Of a DNA stretch of 64,000 nucleotides, positions 1-8,193 are shown one piece after another (the stretch's first letter is position 1; each line of letters begins with the position of its first letter). The notes under the pieces were generated by a model that did not search any database, had not been told where the DNA came from, and saw nothing but the letters and a program-made list of their open reading frames with translations. The translations under genes and the position numbers were made by a program. Source of the DNA: Candidatus Mnemosynella biddleae (GTDB lineage Archaea > Halobacteriota > Archaeoglobi > Mnemosynellales > Mnemosynellaceae); contig MTMI02000003.1 of NCBI GenBank assembly GCA_002011165.2, forward strand, positions 124,001 through 188,000. The letters are read 5' to 3'.

Positions 1-1
1 T

Positions 2-421
2 CTTGAGCTTGGAAGAGAGGCTGTTGAGATGATTGCAGAGAACATAAAGGTTCCAACCCTTCATGTGTGTGGTGATGTTGCCCATATTTTCGAGAAGCTC
101 CTCGAGATAGATGTCTCCATTTTAGATCATGAGTTCACAAACACGAGGAATTTGGATGTGATTGAGAGGGAGATGATTGAGCCTTATGATATAAGGATCG
201 GATACGGATGTGTAAACACTAAATTGAATGAGGTGGAGAGTGTTGAAGTGATTGAAAAGAGAATAGTTGAAGCGGTGAAGAAACTCGGAGCTGAGAATAT
301 CTGGATTGATCCTGATTGCGGATTGAGACTTCTCTCTAGAGAAGTTGCAAAGAAAAAACTTGAGAATATGGTAATAGCTTCAAAGAATGTTGCTAAAATG
401 ATTGAGGAGGGTGAACTGTGA
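2..421 (+). CDS. Methionine synthase, core-MetE type, C-terminal part (5' end outside window)
   Basis: The frame is open from base 2, so the gene starts upstream of the window; only about 139 C-terminal residues are seen. They match the zinc-binding TIM-barrel half of cobalamin-independent methionine synthase: HVCGD gives the His/Cys zinc ligands, and DPDCGLRLLSREVAKKKL carries the last Cys ligand and the family end. Archaeal versions lack the N-terminal MetE half and take the methyl group from a methylcorrinoid rather than from a folate (known for the MesA group). The stop overlaps the next gene's GTG by four bases, so the two are co-translated. Which core-MetE subfamily it belongs to cannot be told from this fragment. 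Confidence 0.85.
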   Translation, partial: LELGREAVEMIAENIKVPTLHVCGDVAHIFEKLLEIDVSILDHEFTNTRNLDVIEREMIEPYDIRIGYGCVNTKLNEVESVEVIEKRIVEAVKKLGAENIWIDPDCGLRLLSREVAKKKLENMVIASKNVAKMIEEGEL

Positions 422-1218
422 GAGCTGAAATTGTGTTGAGCGGTGAGGAAGCCAAGAGAATCATAGCCAAAGGAATTGTCGCTTTAGAAGAGGTTAAAAG
501 AGCTAAAGAGGATGGAATTGTCTTCGTTTCCAGAGGATCCACTAATGCATACATTCTCGAGGAACTGCTTGGAGAGGAGATCGAAAAGGAGAAATACGCC
601 GTTGGGATGATTCTGAGAGACAGACTCTGTCTCAACAGAGAGATGATTGGAGAAGTGGCAATCATAAAAGGAGAGGTCATAAAGATGAGTGCCGACGAAG
701 TCATCGAGAAGATGGACTCCGACGATGTCTTCATAAAAGGAGCAAGCGTCATAGACAGAAACTTCATTCCCGGAGTTCTTTTGGCTAATGAACGAGGGGG
801 AGTGGTTGGAAAAACGCTTGGTTCGATTTACGCAAGAGGAGTTAACCTCATCATACCGGCTTCAGTCATGAAGTTTCTTCCAGTGGAGCTTAGAGATCTC
901 GTGAGAGATTCTGGGATCACAAGAGTGGAGTACTCAACGGGAATTCCTGTTGGAATTTCCCCACTCTATGGAAGACTATTCACCGAAATTGATGCCTTTG
1001 AAGTTCTATTTGGAGTCAGAACTTTTCCACTCGGATTTTCCGATCTCGATGGAGCCTGTATTGCTTTTCTTCTTGAAGGAGAGGATGGGGACGTGAGAAG
1101 AGCAATAGATCTAATTAGAGAGATCAAAGGTGAAAAAAAGATGGAGTGGAGATCGAAAGAGTGCAAGAGCTGTAATGAGAAGACCTGCTTCTGGACTGGT
1201 GGAGAGAGACCTTATTGA
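418..1218 (+). CDS. Conserved archaeal protein of unknown function with C-terminal Cys cluster, coupled to methionine synthase
   Basis: A 266-residue soluble protein starting at GTG inside a GTGA overlap, with GAGGAGG just upstream. I do not recognise the family with certainty. There is no signal peptide or membrane segment. The body is alpha/beta-like with Gly-rich turns (VSRGSTNAYI, GGVVGKTLGS, GISPLYGR). The last 25 residues hold CKSCNEKTCF, three closely spaced Cys that could bind a metal or cluster. Strict coupling to core-MetE suggests a role in methyl supply or activation of methionine synthesis; this is inference from context only. I considered methanogenesis marker 8 and rejected it, since the sequence features I remember for that family are absent. 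Confidence 0.7.
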   Translation: MRAEIVLSGEEAKRIIAKGIVALEEVKRAKEDGIVFVSRGSTNAYILEELLGEEIEKEKYAVGMILRDRLCLNREMIGEVAIIKGEVIKMSADEVIEKMDSDDVFIKGASVIDRNFIPGVLLANERGGVVGKTLGSIYARGVNLIIPASVMKFLPVELRDLVRDSGITRVEYSTGIPVGISPLYGRLFTEIDAFEVLFGVRTFPLGFSDLDGACIAFLLEGEDGDVRRAIDLIREIKGEKKMEWRSKECKSCNEKTCFWTGGERPY

Positions 1219-1375
1219 GCTAGTTTCGGCCTGTGCAGAGGTTTTCTGTCCAGGTCATTTTTCCTTTTTAATTCTTGTGTATTATCATCAAACGGGAAAT
1301 GTGATTATGGCAAAAAAACTCGTTTTAAAAAACAGATGACTCACAATGAAGATCCTAAAATGACAGAAAATTTCT

Positions 1376-1415
1376 AAAAAACGAGGAAAAAGAATTAAAA
1401 ATTTAAAAATTAGAG
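1376..1415 (-). terminator. T-rich transcription termination region of the S-layer gene
   Basis: On the minus strand, just past the S-layer stop, several runs of five to six T follow each other (positions about 1376-1415). Archaeal RNA polymerase commonly terminates on such runs without a hairpin. The rest of 1219-1434 shows no gene. Confidence 0.3.
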
Positions 1416-1434
1416 GATTGGTGGTTTTCTAGCT

Positions 1435-4401
1435 TCACTCCTTTCTCTGGCGAAGCACCAGATATGCAACTGCGAGGAGTCCAACAATTGCGAAGACTGC
1501 CTCGAAGCCAGGCTGTTTTGGCGTTGGTGTTGGTGTCGTCGGAGCTGGTGTAGTCGCAGTTGGCTTAACCTCTTCCTTAACTGTTAGAGTCTTACTGACT
1601 CCATCGACATCAATCGTGTAGGTTCCTGCCTGAGTCTTCGTTATCTCGAAGGTCAGTGTTGTGGACTCTCCTGGAGCGAGAGTGACTTCTTCCTGCATCG
1701 TTGCAACGCCGTTCACGGAGAGTGTGATCGTCTTGGTTCCCTCGGCAACTCCGAGGTTCTTGACTACTGCAGTCACGGTTGCAGTCTCGCCAACCTTCAC
1801 AGATGCTGGTGAGACGTCCACAGACATTACCTGAATGTCCGCAACTGCTGGCTTGAGTTCAATTGTAACCTGATCAATGACGTCATCGGATGCATTCACG
1901 GAGGAGCTCTTGCCTGCCCAGCTGCTCCACTTATAGACAGCTTTGATAGTATATTCGCCTGCTGCTCTACCAGAAGTCTTCCAAGTCTTCTCGAATGCTC
2001 CGTCGGCTACAGTCGCAGTAAGCTCCTGATCATAGTTACCGTCTGCAGAGGTTATGTATATGTAAATCTTTGTACCATCCTCTTTGTTTGTCGTTCCTTT
2101 GATTACGATATCATCACCGATTGCGAATGCCTTTCCATCCTCTGGAGATGTGAGCTCAAGCGTTGGACTCACAACGGTTATTTCATCAGTAACCTTGTTT
2201 CCAGTGCTCTTATCGAGTAGTTCAAATGTATATGTTCCCGCTGCGAGATGGAGGATCTTCGTCTCGTCGGAGTTCAACTTATCGTAAGCCGAGGTGACCC
2301 ACTTGCCTTTATCTCCTCCCTCGAAGTACGTCTTACTATCTTTTGTGACGGTATTCCACTCAACCTTGTACCATCCTGCATAATCTCCTGAGGTCTCCTT
2401 TGTGCTCTTTGAAGTACCAGTTACCGTAAGTGTCGGAATATTGTTACCGGAAATCTTCAGTGAAACTGCACTGCTAGCCACCTGTGTATATGCCTCAACA
2501 GTTGCTTTCTCTCCAGATACAACCGAGTCTTGGACAACGAGAACCATGCTCTGCTCAGTTAGTTCGATCGTGGTTATGTCGTAAATATTGCTAAATTCAA
2601 CACCACCAGTGACATTCCACCCCACAACTTTTATTGTGTAAGTGTCCTCAAAGTATCCTGAGGTATTCCACTTTAGTGTCGCTTCTTTGTCATCTACAGT
2701 AGCACTTGCCTTATACTCATCATTTACATATAGTTTTACCACGGCGCCATCTGGTTGATCGTACCAAACTTTGATTTCAATTGTCTTACCTATTACACCT
2801 ACAGTCGGAGCATCAACAATTCTGATCTCTGGGTCTACAAGCTTTACAGTTACTTTGTCCTCAGGGTTACCATAGCCTATCAACTTCGCAGTAATTTCGT
2901 AAGTGTCTTCCTTGTCTTTTACTCCAGCAACATTAGTATCCCACTTATATGAGAACTTTCCGTCTGCATCCGTGTAAACTGGAACTGTCTCATTCCAAGA
3001 TGTACTCTTGCTCTTAATTGTAATATTAACTTGTGCACCTGCTCCGATATTTGGAGTAATAGAACCTGTAATCTCAACTTTGTTATTGTATGCCACTTCA
3101 CTTGGTGCAGAGACCGTAACGGTTGGCTTCTTTGCCTCAGTCTCAACTGTCACAGTCTTCTTAAGTGCGCTATATCCTGGATCCTGCACAATTGTAATCT
3201 TGTATGTATCTTCAACTGGCAGCGAGACACTCTCAAGTTTCCACGTTCCATCGCTCTTTACAGAGACTTGCTTGTTATCATATCCTGAAACTATAGTGCC
3301 ATTGCTATATTTTATTGTCACATTGATTTTTGTGTTCTCCTCTCTGTTAGAGGTACCCGTTATATCAAAAGACTTACTTACTACAACTTCACTTGGAACG
3401 TTCACAGTTACTTCTGGTGAGACGACCTCAACATAAGCGGTCTGGGACTTGCTTCCTACCTCTACTTTAATCTTGTAAACTCCTGTGAGTGTAACACCAG
3501 ATGGGAAGTCATAAGCGAGACTATTACTCTGATTCTGATTACCTGCACGCCACTTAAATTCGAAAATTCCATTGCTCTGAACTGTAGTCGCAGGATTATA
3601 TATAACTGTTCCAACAGGACCAGTAATAGTAATCTTTACGTTTGCACCGTATTCAGTTGAGCTTCCCCTTATTGTCAGCTTGTTTCCAAGCACCACAGTT
3701 GCAGGAACATTGATGCTGAGTTCAGCCTCAACGACGGTAAAGGTCTTCGTAAGCTTTGTACCAACTTTGTCCTTCACTTCGAGTGTGTAGGTCCCAGTAC
3801 CCAAATCACTCAATTTTCTACCCTGATCATCTGCAAGAACTGAATATCCAATCCCAGTAGTCGTATTAACACTGGTGGCATAGAATTTCACTATTCCGTT
3901 GGAGTCAAGAACCTTCACATATTCTACTCCTGCATTCGAGGTACCATTTATGTATACCGTATGACCTTCTACGAAGCTGCTAACATCAGTTTTACCTGTA
4001 TCGACATCATTAAGCTTTGCTGTGAGAACTGGCTCCGAGACGGAGACAACCTTACTGGCAAGTGTAGCAGTACTATTTGTAACGTTAACTCTATACTCGC
4101 CAGATTTGGTTATGACATCCTTAGTGGGTACTTCTAAAGTTGTAACACCAGAGCCGGGATCCCCCTGATACAATATAACTACTTGACCCTCAGCATCACC
4201 AGAAATTCCAACTGCTTTGACTGTTATACTCTCGTTAGTTCCAGAAAGACTAATGTAAATTTTCTGACCCATCACTATTGTATCATTTTGAATTGTTGCA
4301 CTAGTGTAAGCACTCGCCGGAATCACCGCAAGCCCTGCGAACACTGACAACACCATTATTGTTGCCATCACTATTGAGAGAATTTTTTTACTTCCTTCCA
4401 T
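1435..4401 (-). CDS. S-layer-like surface protein with tandem Ig-like domains, CARDB domain and PGF-CTERM anchor
   Basis: A 988-residue exported protein. Residues 1-31 are a Sec signal peptide ending AVIPASA. Then come about eight beta-sandwich repeats of roughly 90-120 residues, each opening with a pattern like TVTVSAPSEV or EVTVNVPSEV and closing on VTVE/VVSP. A CARDB-like domain follows at about 855-945 (SVKVGETATVTAVVKNLG). A Thr/Pro linker (TTPAPTTPTPTP) leads to PGFEAVFAIVGLLAVAYLVL plus a basic tail: this is PGF-CTERM, the signal for archaeosortase cleavage and lipid attachment. Many N-x-S/T sequons suggest glycosylation. Size, repeats and a strong promoter fit a main cell-envelope protein. 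Start is ATG with GGAGGAGG nine bases upstream. Confidence 0.85.
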   Translation of the reverse strand: MEGSKKILSIVMATIMVLSVFAGLAVIPASAYTSATIQNDTIVMGQKIYISLSGTNESITVKAVGISGDAEGQVVILYQGDPGSGVTTLEVPTKDVITKSGEYRVNVTNSTATLASKVVSVSEPVLTAKLNDVDTGKTDVSSFVEGHTVYINGTSNAGVEYVKVLDSNGIVKFYATSVNTTTGIGYSVLADDQGRKLSDLGTGTYTLEVKDKVGTKLTKTFTVVEAELSINVPATVVLGNKLTIRGSSTEYGANVKITITGPVGTVIYNPATTVQSNGIFEFKWRAGNQNQSNSLAYDFPSGVTLTGVYKIKVEVGSKSQTAYVEVVSPEVTVNVPSEVVVSKSFDITGTSNREENTKINVTIKYSNGTIVSGYDNKQVSVKSDGTWKLESVSLPVEDTYKITIVQDPGYSALKKTVTVETEAKKPTVTVSAPSEVAYNNKVEITGSITPNIGAGAQVNITIKSKSTSWNETVPVYTDADGKFSYKWDTNVAGVKDKEDTYEITAKLIGYGNPEDKVTVKLVDPEIRIVDAPTVGVIGKTIEIKVWYDQPDGAVVKLYVNDEYKASATVDDKEATLKWNTSGYFEDTYTIKVVGWNVTGGVEFSNIYDITTIELTEQSMVLVVQDSVVSGEKATVEAYTQVASSAVSLKISGNNIPTLTVTGTSKSTKETSGDYAGWYKVEWNTVTKDSKTYFEGGDKGKWVTSAYDKLNSDETKILHLAAGTYTFELLDKSTGNKVTDEITVVSPTLELTSPEDGKAFAIGDDIVIKGTTNKEDGTKIYIYITSADGNYDQELTATVADGAFEKTWKTSGRAAGEYTIKAVYKWSSWAGKSSSVNASDDVIDQVTIELKPAVADIQVMSVDVSPASVKVGETATVTAVVKNLGVAEGTKTITLSVNGVATMQEEVTLAPGESTTLTFEITKTQAGTYTIDVDGVSKTLTVKEEVKPTATTPAPTTPTPTPKQPGFEAVFAIVGLLAVAYLVLRQRKE

Positions 4402-4428
4402 ACTTTATCTTCCTCCTCCTTTTAGAGG

Positions 4429-4515
4429 GGTTCTTACCCAAGGTGACGGGCTTCATATTATTAAACCCTTCCTTCACTCATCCGAAGTTTTGACATCTCT
4501 GCTAACCCGTCACCT
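4429..4515 (-). promoter_or_regulatory. Structured 5' leader of the S-layer gene
   Basis: AGGTGACGGG at 4441-4450 and CCCGTCACCT at 4506-4515 form a perfect 10-bp inverted repeat with a 55-base loop. The distal arm falls at the expected transcription start, about 25 bases below the TATA box, so the mRNA 5' end would be closed into the stem. A second small hairpin (GGGT-AAGA-ACCC, 4429-4440) lies just before the ribosome binding site. The leader is about 115 bases, long for an archaeon. It may protect the mRNA or regulate translation. Confidence 0.6.
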
Positions 4516-4539
4516 CTTACCTTAATTATAATTAATCGC

Positions 4540-4550
4540 TATTTAAAACC
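4540..4550 (-). promoter_or_regulatory. Promoter (BRE/TATA) of the S-layer gene
   Basis: Read on the minus strand the site is GGTTTTAAATA preceded by AAAAA, an excellent archaeal TATA box with a purine-rich BRE side. It predicts transcription starting near 4515-4520. Confidence 0.65.
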
Positions 4551-4694
4551 TTTTTGGTTAGAAAGGTGAATCGAGAAGGAACAAAAAAGAGTAATCGAGC
4601 CTTTCAAAACTCCGTGAAGTTTACTACGACGATCGTCGAATGATATTAATGTCTGAATTTTTAAACTTTTTCCAACACACCGCGAAAAATTCAA

Positions 4695-5036
4695 TCAGAG
4701 AGATGATACAGGGATCATCGGGGAATATAACTTCTTGAGCTTCGAGAGTTTCCTTCTATTCAAAAGGTGAACGTTTACTCTGAGGTCATCCGTAAGTCTG
4801 AAGATCACATCCCTGTACCACTCGAACGTGAATTTTTCGGGAATCTCCTCTGAGACAATGAGTATATCGAGATCCGAAGATAGGGTATGCTCCCCTCTGG
4901 CATAACTTCCAGTAATATAAACTTCGGCATCTTCAAAAATTTCTTTAGCTTTTTTCTCAATCTCTTTTGCGATATCATTAATTCGGGAGAAAAATTCCTT
5001 ATTTTTCTCCAATTTTCTGTAGTAGTATTCAATCAC
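4695..5036 (-). CDS. MNT-type nucleotidyltransferase (HEPN/MNT pair)
   Basis: The minimal nucleotidyltransferase signature GSYARG followed by SSDLDILI gives the G-S and D-x-D metal-binding core of the pol-beta superfamily. It lies directly after a HEPN gene, the usual HEPN/MNT toxin-antitoxin layout, in which the MNT partner adenylylates the HEPN protein. The frame extends further upstream inside the HEPN gene. I chose GTG at 5036 because GGAGG (5046-5050) is nine bases before it and the overlap with HEPN is only eight bases; GTG at 5042 is the alternative. About 113 residues, usual for the family. Confidence 0.75.
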   Translation of the reverse strand: MIEYYYRKLEKNKEFFSRINDIAKEIEKKAKEIFEDAEVYITGSYARGEHTLSSDLDILIVSEEIPEKFTFEWYRDVIFRLTDDLRVNVHLLNRRKLSKLKKLYSPMIPVSSL

Positions 5037-5385
5037 TCCCACAAACCTCCATGAGCTTTTTCGCAACTTCAAGAGCTTTTCCTGCAGTCTCCTTAGAATA
5101 ATCCACATCGAAATATCGAGACGCAACATAAGAGAGCTCGATATCTCTCAGGATATCGTTATTTTTCTCTCGAAAACTTATCAACTCTTCATCTCCTGTA
5201 AGTTCAAAAAGTAGTTTTAATCCATGAGACCTAGGGAAATCTCCATATTTCTTGGATATCAAATATTTAAGTATGAGTTGGATCGCTTGTTCTACAAAAA
5301 ACATCGTGAAATTATAATCTCCTTCCTCATAACTTTCCTCTGCCTTTTTATAGAACTTTAAAGCATTTTTCTTCAGAAACTCCAT
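5029..5385 (-). CDS. HEPN-domain protein (HEPN/MNT pair)
   Basis: 118 residues, all helical, of the COG2250-like HEPN group: EEGDYNFTMFFVEQAIQLIL is the first helix pair and FPRSHGLKLLFEL the Arg-x-His-bearing turn. HEPN proteins of such pairs can be RNases or simply substrate-binding partners of the MNT enzyme. The two-residue R-S-H spacing is shorter than the R-x4-6-H motif of active RNases, so nuclease activity is doubtful. The start is ATG with no clear ribosome binding site; an AT-rich TATA-like stretch lies about 20-35 bases upstream, so the mRNA may be nearly leaderless. Confidence 0.75.
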   Translation of the reverse strand: MEFLKKNALKFYKKAEESYEEGDYNFTMFFVEQAIQLILKYLISKKYGDFPRSHGLKLLFELTGDEELISFREKNNDILRDIELSYVASRYFDVDYSKETAGKALEVAKKLMEVCGSD

Positions 5386-5511
5386 GATTTCTGATGTGTT
5401 TATATGTATCTATAAAATTTTCCTCCCTCATACGATTTTCGAGCTGAGATGTATATCTGAAGTTCCGCTGACGTGTCCTAGAATCTAAGGTCTCAAAAGC
5501 TTAAAAAGTTT

Positions 5512-5874
5512 TCAGAACTCAACTATCTCGAGAAAATCAACTCTCTTGAAATCCTCGTCGAAGGTTGCAATTCTTCTGATTCCAAGATGTTTACAAGTTG
5601 ATACTATCAGAGCATCGTTGGTGAGGAGAGAATACTTGCTGAGGACTTCTAGAAAATCCTCAAGCGGAAGGTATTCAATGACTTCTATTTCTAACTCTTC
5701 TAAAATTTTTCTCAGTTTTTCTGCGATATCTTGATTTGAAATTTTTGTCAACTTCCTTAGAATAAACGCTGTCTCCTCTATAACGCTCATCGAAGTAACA
5801 AAATCAAAATCTATGTAGCTTTCAATGACTTTTTTGGTTCTCTCAGACAACTGTGTTTCGACAATTATCGACAA
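5512..5874 (-). pseudogene. PIN-domain (VapC-type) toxin, N-terminus disrupted
   Basis: The 120-residue frame keeps most of a PIN nuclease: SMSVIEE (second acid), LLTNDALIVSTC (third) and IATFDEDF (fourth). The first-strand D-T-N motif is missing. If a 10-bp tandem copy at 5858-5877 and one base of the A4 run (plus strand T4, 5892-5895) are removed, the minus strand reads [20 protein letters not shown] in frame with the rest, a textbook PIN start. Restored length would be about 131 residues, usual for VapC. No normal start codon precedes the restored motif, so there may be a further lesion. It partners the DUF104 antitoxin upstream. A shortened active protein is unlikely without the first Asp. 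Confidence 0.7.
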
Positions 5875-6019
5875 TTAAGCTAATAAGAAAATTTTGTGTC
5901 AAAGAATATCCTCTGTCATCAACTCTGAGTCTGACCTTCTCACCATCTCTGAGTTCGACCTTCTCAAGAGGTTTAAAAACTCCGTTCTCGTAAATTGCTT
6001 CTATTATTTTTGGCATCAT
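5843..6019 (-). CDS. DUF104 (AF2212-like) antitoxin, C-terminus frameshifted
   Basis: A 58-residue frame starting ATGATG at 6019. It begins [20 protein letters not shown] and continues [12 protein letters not shown], the standard beta-hairpin signature of DUF104/AF2212-like antitoxins, which pair with PIN toxins in thermophilic archaea. After RGYSL the tail ([18 protein letters not shown]) looks out of family and overlaps the toxin reading frame. Deleting one A from the run at 5892-5895 would end it at RGYSLTQIFLLA. So both the antitoxin tail and the toxin head seem altered by the same small indels. Confidence 0.7.
   Translation of the reverse strand: MMPKIIEAIYENGVFKPLEKVELRDGEKVRLRVDDRGYSLTQNFLISLIVDNCRNTVV
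5858..5877. repeat. Perfect 10-bp tandem duplication that breaks the PIN gene
   Basis: TCGACAATTA occurs twice head to tail (5858-5867 and 5868-5877). Ten bases is not a multiple of three, so the copy shifts the toxin frame; removing one copy restores the reading [13 protein letters not shown]. Confidence 0.85.
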
Positions 6020-6109
6020 TCTTAATTTTTCACTTAATTTTTCATCTGGGATTAGATAAGGATTTCGTTTAGAGTTATCTGAGAAAAGAAATGATTATTA
6101 AGAGAGGAG

Positions 6110-7015
6110 ATGCCACTAAGATTGATGATCAAAGTCAGAGCTCCCGCAACCTCGGCAAATCTTGGTGTCGGATTTGACGTCTTTGCAATTGCACTCAAAG
6201 AGCCTTTCGATGAGATAATAGTTGAAGAGAGTGATGAGATGGAGGTCAGCGTCTCAGGATTGAAGGAAGGTATTCCTGAAGGAAGAGAAAATATTGCATA
6301 TAGAGTAGCGGAAGAACTCGGTGTCACGGCGAGAATAGAGATTAAAAAGGGAATAAGAGCGAGTAGTGGACTTGGAAGTAGTGCTGCAACTTCTGCAGGA
6401 GTCGTTTTCGCTTTGAATAAGCTATATTCTCTGAAGCTGAAGAGAGAGGAGATGATAGACATCGCAGCAAGAGGAGAGGAGATGATCTCTGGAGAGTATC
6501 ATGCTGATAATGTCTCCGCAGCACTTCTAGGATATTTCACAGCGGTAAGAGGAAAAGGGAAAAATCTCAGCGCAATTTCCATTCCAATCGATATCAAGGT
6601 TGCAATCTGCCTTCCAGAAATCTATCTCGAGACCTCCAAATCGAGAAGGGCTCTTCCACGAGAGATCCCTCTAGAAGATCACACAAGAAATCTTAGTTCT
6701 GCGGTGATGATGTTTCATGCAGTGATGAGAGGTGATGTGAAAGCAATCGGAGAGTTCATGAACGAAGGATTTGCGGAGAGGGCGAGAAAGCATCTCATAC
6801 CATTTTACGATGAGGTCAAGAGGAGGGCTCTTGAGGAGGGAGCTTACGGAGTGACGATAAGTGGAGGGGGGCCTTCGATCATTGCACTTATACCAGAAGA
6901 AAATATTGGAATTGAGAAGGTTATGAGAGAGGTTTATCTGGAGAGGGGGATAAAATGCGATTGTTTTGTGACGAGAAGCGGAGAAGGTGTTAGAATTCTG
7001 GAGGTGGAGCATTGA
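6110..7015 (+). CDS. thrB: Homoserine kinase (GHMP family)
   Basis: About 300 residues of the GHMP kinase fold. VRAPATSANLGVGFDVF is the N-terminal motif of homoserine kinases, RASSGLGSSAATSAG the Gly/Ser-rich ATP loop, and YGVTISGGGPSIIAL the third motif. It phosphorylates L-homoserine on the way to threonine. GAGAGGAG lies only a few bases before ATG 6110, and an internal ATG at 6125 gives MIKVRAPATS, closer to how family members begin; the choice is open. The stop shares TTGA with the next gene. Divergent from the DUF104/PIN locus. Confidence 0.92.
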   Translation: MPLRLMIKVRAPATSANLGVGFDVFAIALKEPFDEIIVEESDEMEVSVSGLKEGIPEGRENIAYRVAEELGVTARIEIKKGIRASSGLGSSAATSAGVVFALNKLYSLKLKREEMIDIAARGEEMISGEYHADNVSAALLGYFTAVRGKGKNLSAISIPIDIKVAICLPEIYLETSKSRRALPREIPLEDHTRNLSSAVMMFHAVMRGDVKAIGEFMNEGFAERARKHLIPFYDEVKRRALEEGAYGVTISGGGPSIIALIPEENIGIEKVMREVYLERGIKCDCFVTRSGEGVRILEVEH

Positions 7016-8193
7016 AATACCTCATTTTCATCCCGGATGGAATGGCAGACAGACCTCTGAAAGAACTCGATGGAAGAACTCCACTTCAAACTGCTAAGAC
7101 TCCAAATATGGATGAAATTGCAAGAGAGGGGAGATGTGGATTAACTGAAAATGTTCCGAAGGATATGGAACCCGGAAGCGAGATAGCAACTCTTTCGATC
7201 CTTGGATATGACCCGAAGAGGTATTACACAGGAAGAGGTCCTTTAGAGGCTGCAGGAATGGGAATAGAGGTAGAGGATGATGAAGTTGCCTACAGATGCA
7301 ACCTCGTGACTGTAAAAGAGGGGATTCTCGTAGATTACTCATCAGGACACATTTCAAATGAGGATGCGAAAAAGTTAATAGAAGCTCTGAACGAGGAACT
7401 GAATGGAGAAGCGAGATTTCTTGCTGGAGTAAGCTACAGAAATCTTCTCCTTTTGAGGGGATATTCTGAAAGGGTCACATGTACACCCCCGCACAATATT
7501 ATTGGTGAGGAAATAGAGAGACATCTCCCAGTGGGAGATGAGAGAACGGTGAGAAAACTTAAGGAGATGATGTTTCTCTCAACTGAAATTCTCATGAGAC
7601 ATGAAATTAACGAGGAGAGGGTGAGGAGAGGAGAGAATCCGGCAAATATGATATGGCCCTGGGGTCAGGGCAGAAAACCCGATATGCCGGAGATGAGCGT
7701 GAAATATGGGTTAAAGGGTTGTGTGATTTCGGCAGTGGATCTCATAAGAGGTCTTGGGAGCTACGCAGGTTTAAAGATCGTCGACGTTGCTGGAGCGACA
7801 GGATACGTCGACACGAATTACAGAGGGAAGGCTGAAGCTGCGCTGAGATGTCTTGAGAAGAATGATGTGGTTCTTCTTCACGTTGAAGCTCCTGACGAAG
7901 CTTCTCACGAAGGAGATATGGAGAAGAAGATCTATGCAATAGAGAGAATAGATGAAATGCTCGGAATGATTCTCGAGTTCGAAGAGAGTTTCAGAATACT
8001 TCTAACTCCAGATCACGCAACACCTTTGAAGCTGAGGACTCACTCGCACGATCCAGTTCCATTTGTCATATGGGGAGATGGAATAGAGAGAGATGGGATA
8101 GAAAGATATGATGAAATTTCCGCAAAAGGTGGATCTTACGGAATGAGGAATGGACTTGAGCTGATGGGCCTCCTTCTCGGTGAAAAAAGATGA
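7012..8193 (+). CDS. apgM: 2,3-bisphosphoglycerate-independent phosphoglycerate mutase, archaeal type
   Basis: 393 residues of the alkaline-phosphatase superfamily. FIPDGMADRP holds the first metal Asp, EPGSEIATLSILGYDP the active Ser, HVEAPDEASHEGD and LLTPDHATP further metal ligands, HSHDPVPFVIWG the last. It interconverts 3- and 2-phosphoglycerate. Start is TTG overlapping thrB by four bases, with GGAGGTGG before it. Some relatives of this enzyme sit in threonine operons and have been proposed as homoserine kinases; here a true GHMP thrB is present, so a glycolytic role is more likely, although the coupling is suggestive. Confidence 0.9.
   Translation: MKYLIFIPDGMADRPLKELDGRTPLQTAKTPNMDEIAREGRCGLTENVPKDMEPGSEIATLSILGYDPKRYYTGRGPLEAAGMGIEVEDDEVAYRCNLVTVKEGILVDYSSGHISNEDAKKLIEALNEELNGEARFLAGVSYRNLLLLRGYSERVTCTPPHNIIGEEIERHLPVGDERTVRKLKEMMFLSTEILMRHEINEERVRRGENPANMIWPWGQGRKPDMPEMSVKYGLKGCVISAVDLIRGLGSYAGLKIVDVAGATGYVDTNYRGKAEAALRCLEKNDVVLLHVEAPDEASHEGDMEKKIYAIERIDEMLGMILEFEESFRILLTPDHATPLKLRTHSHDPVPFVIWGDGIERDGIERYDEISAKGGSYGMRNGLELMGLLLGEKR

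Noticed and set aside
418-1218. Assignment as methanogenesis marker protein 8
   Set aside because: The sequence does not show the CxxC and Gly patterns I recall for that family.
1219-1434. tRNA or small RNA gene in the gap after the first operon
   Set aside because: No cloverleaf or conserved T-loop bases; only T-rich termination sequence is seen. I found no tRNA or rRNA gene elsewhere either.
5843-5912. Antitoxin tail [10 protein letters not shown] as a real toxin fusion
   Set aside because: The antitoxin frame ends at TGA 5843-5845 and never enters the toxin frame; a fusion would need the 10-bp copy removed.
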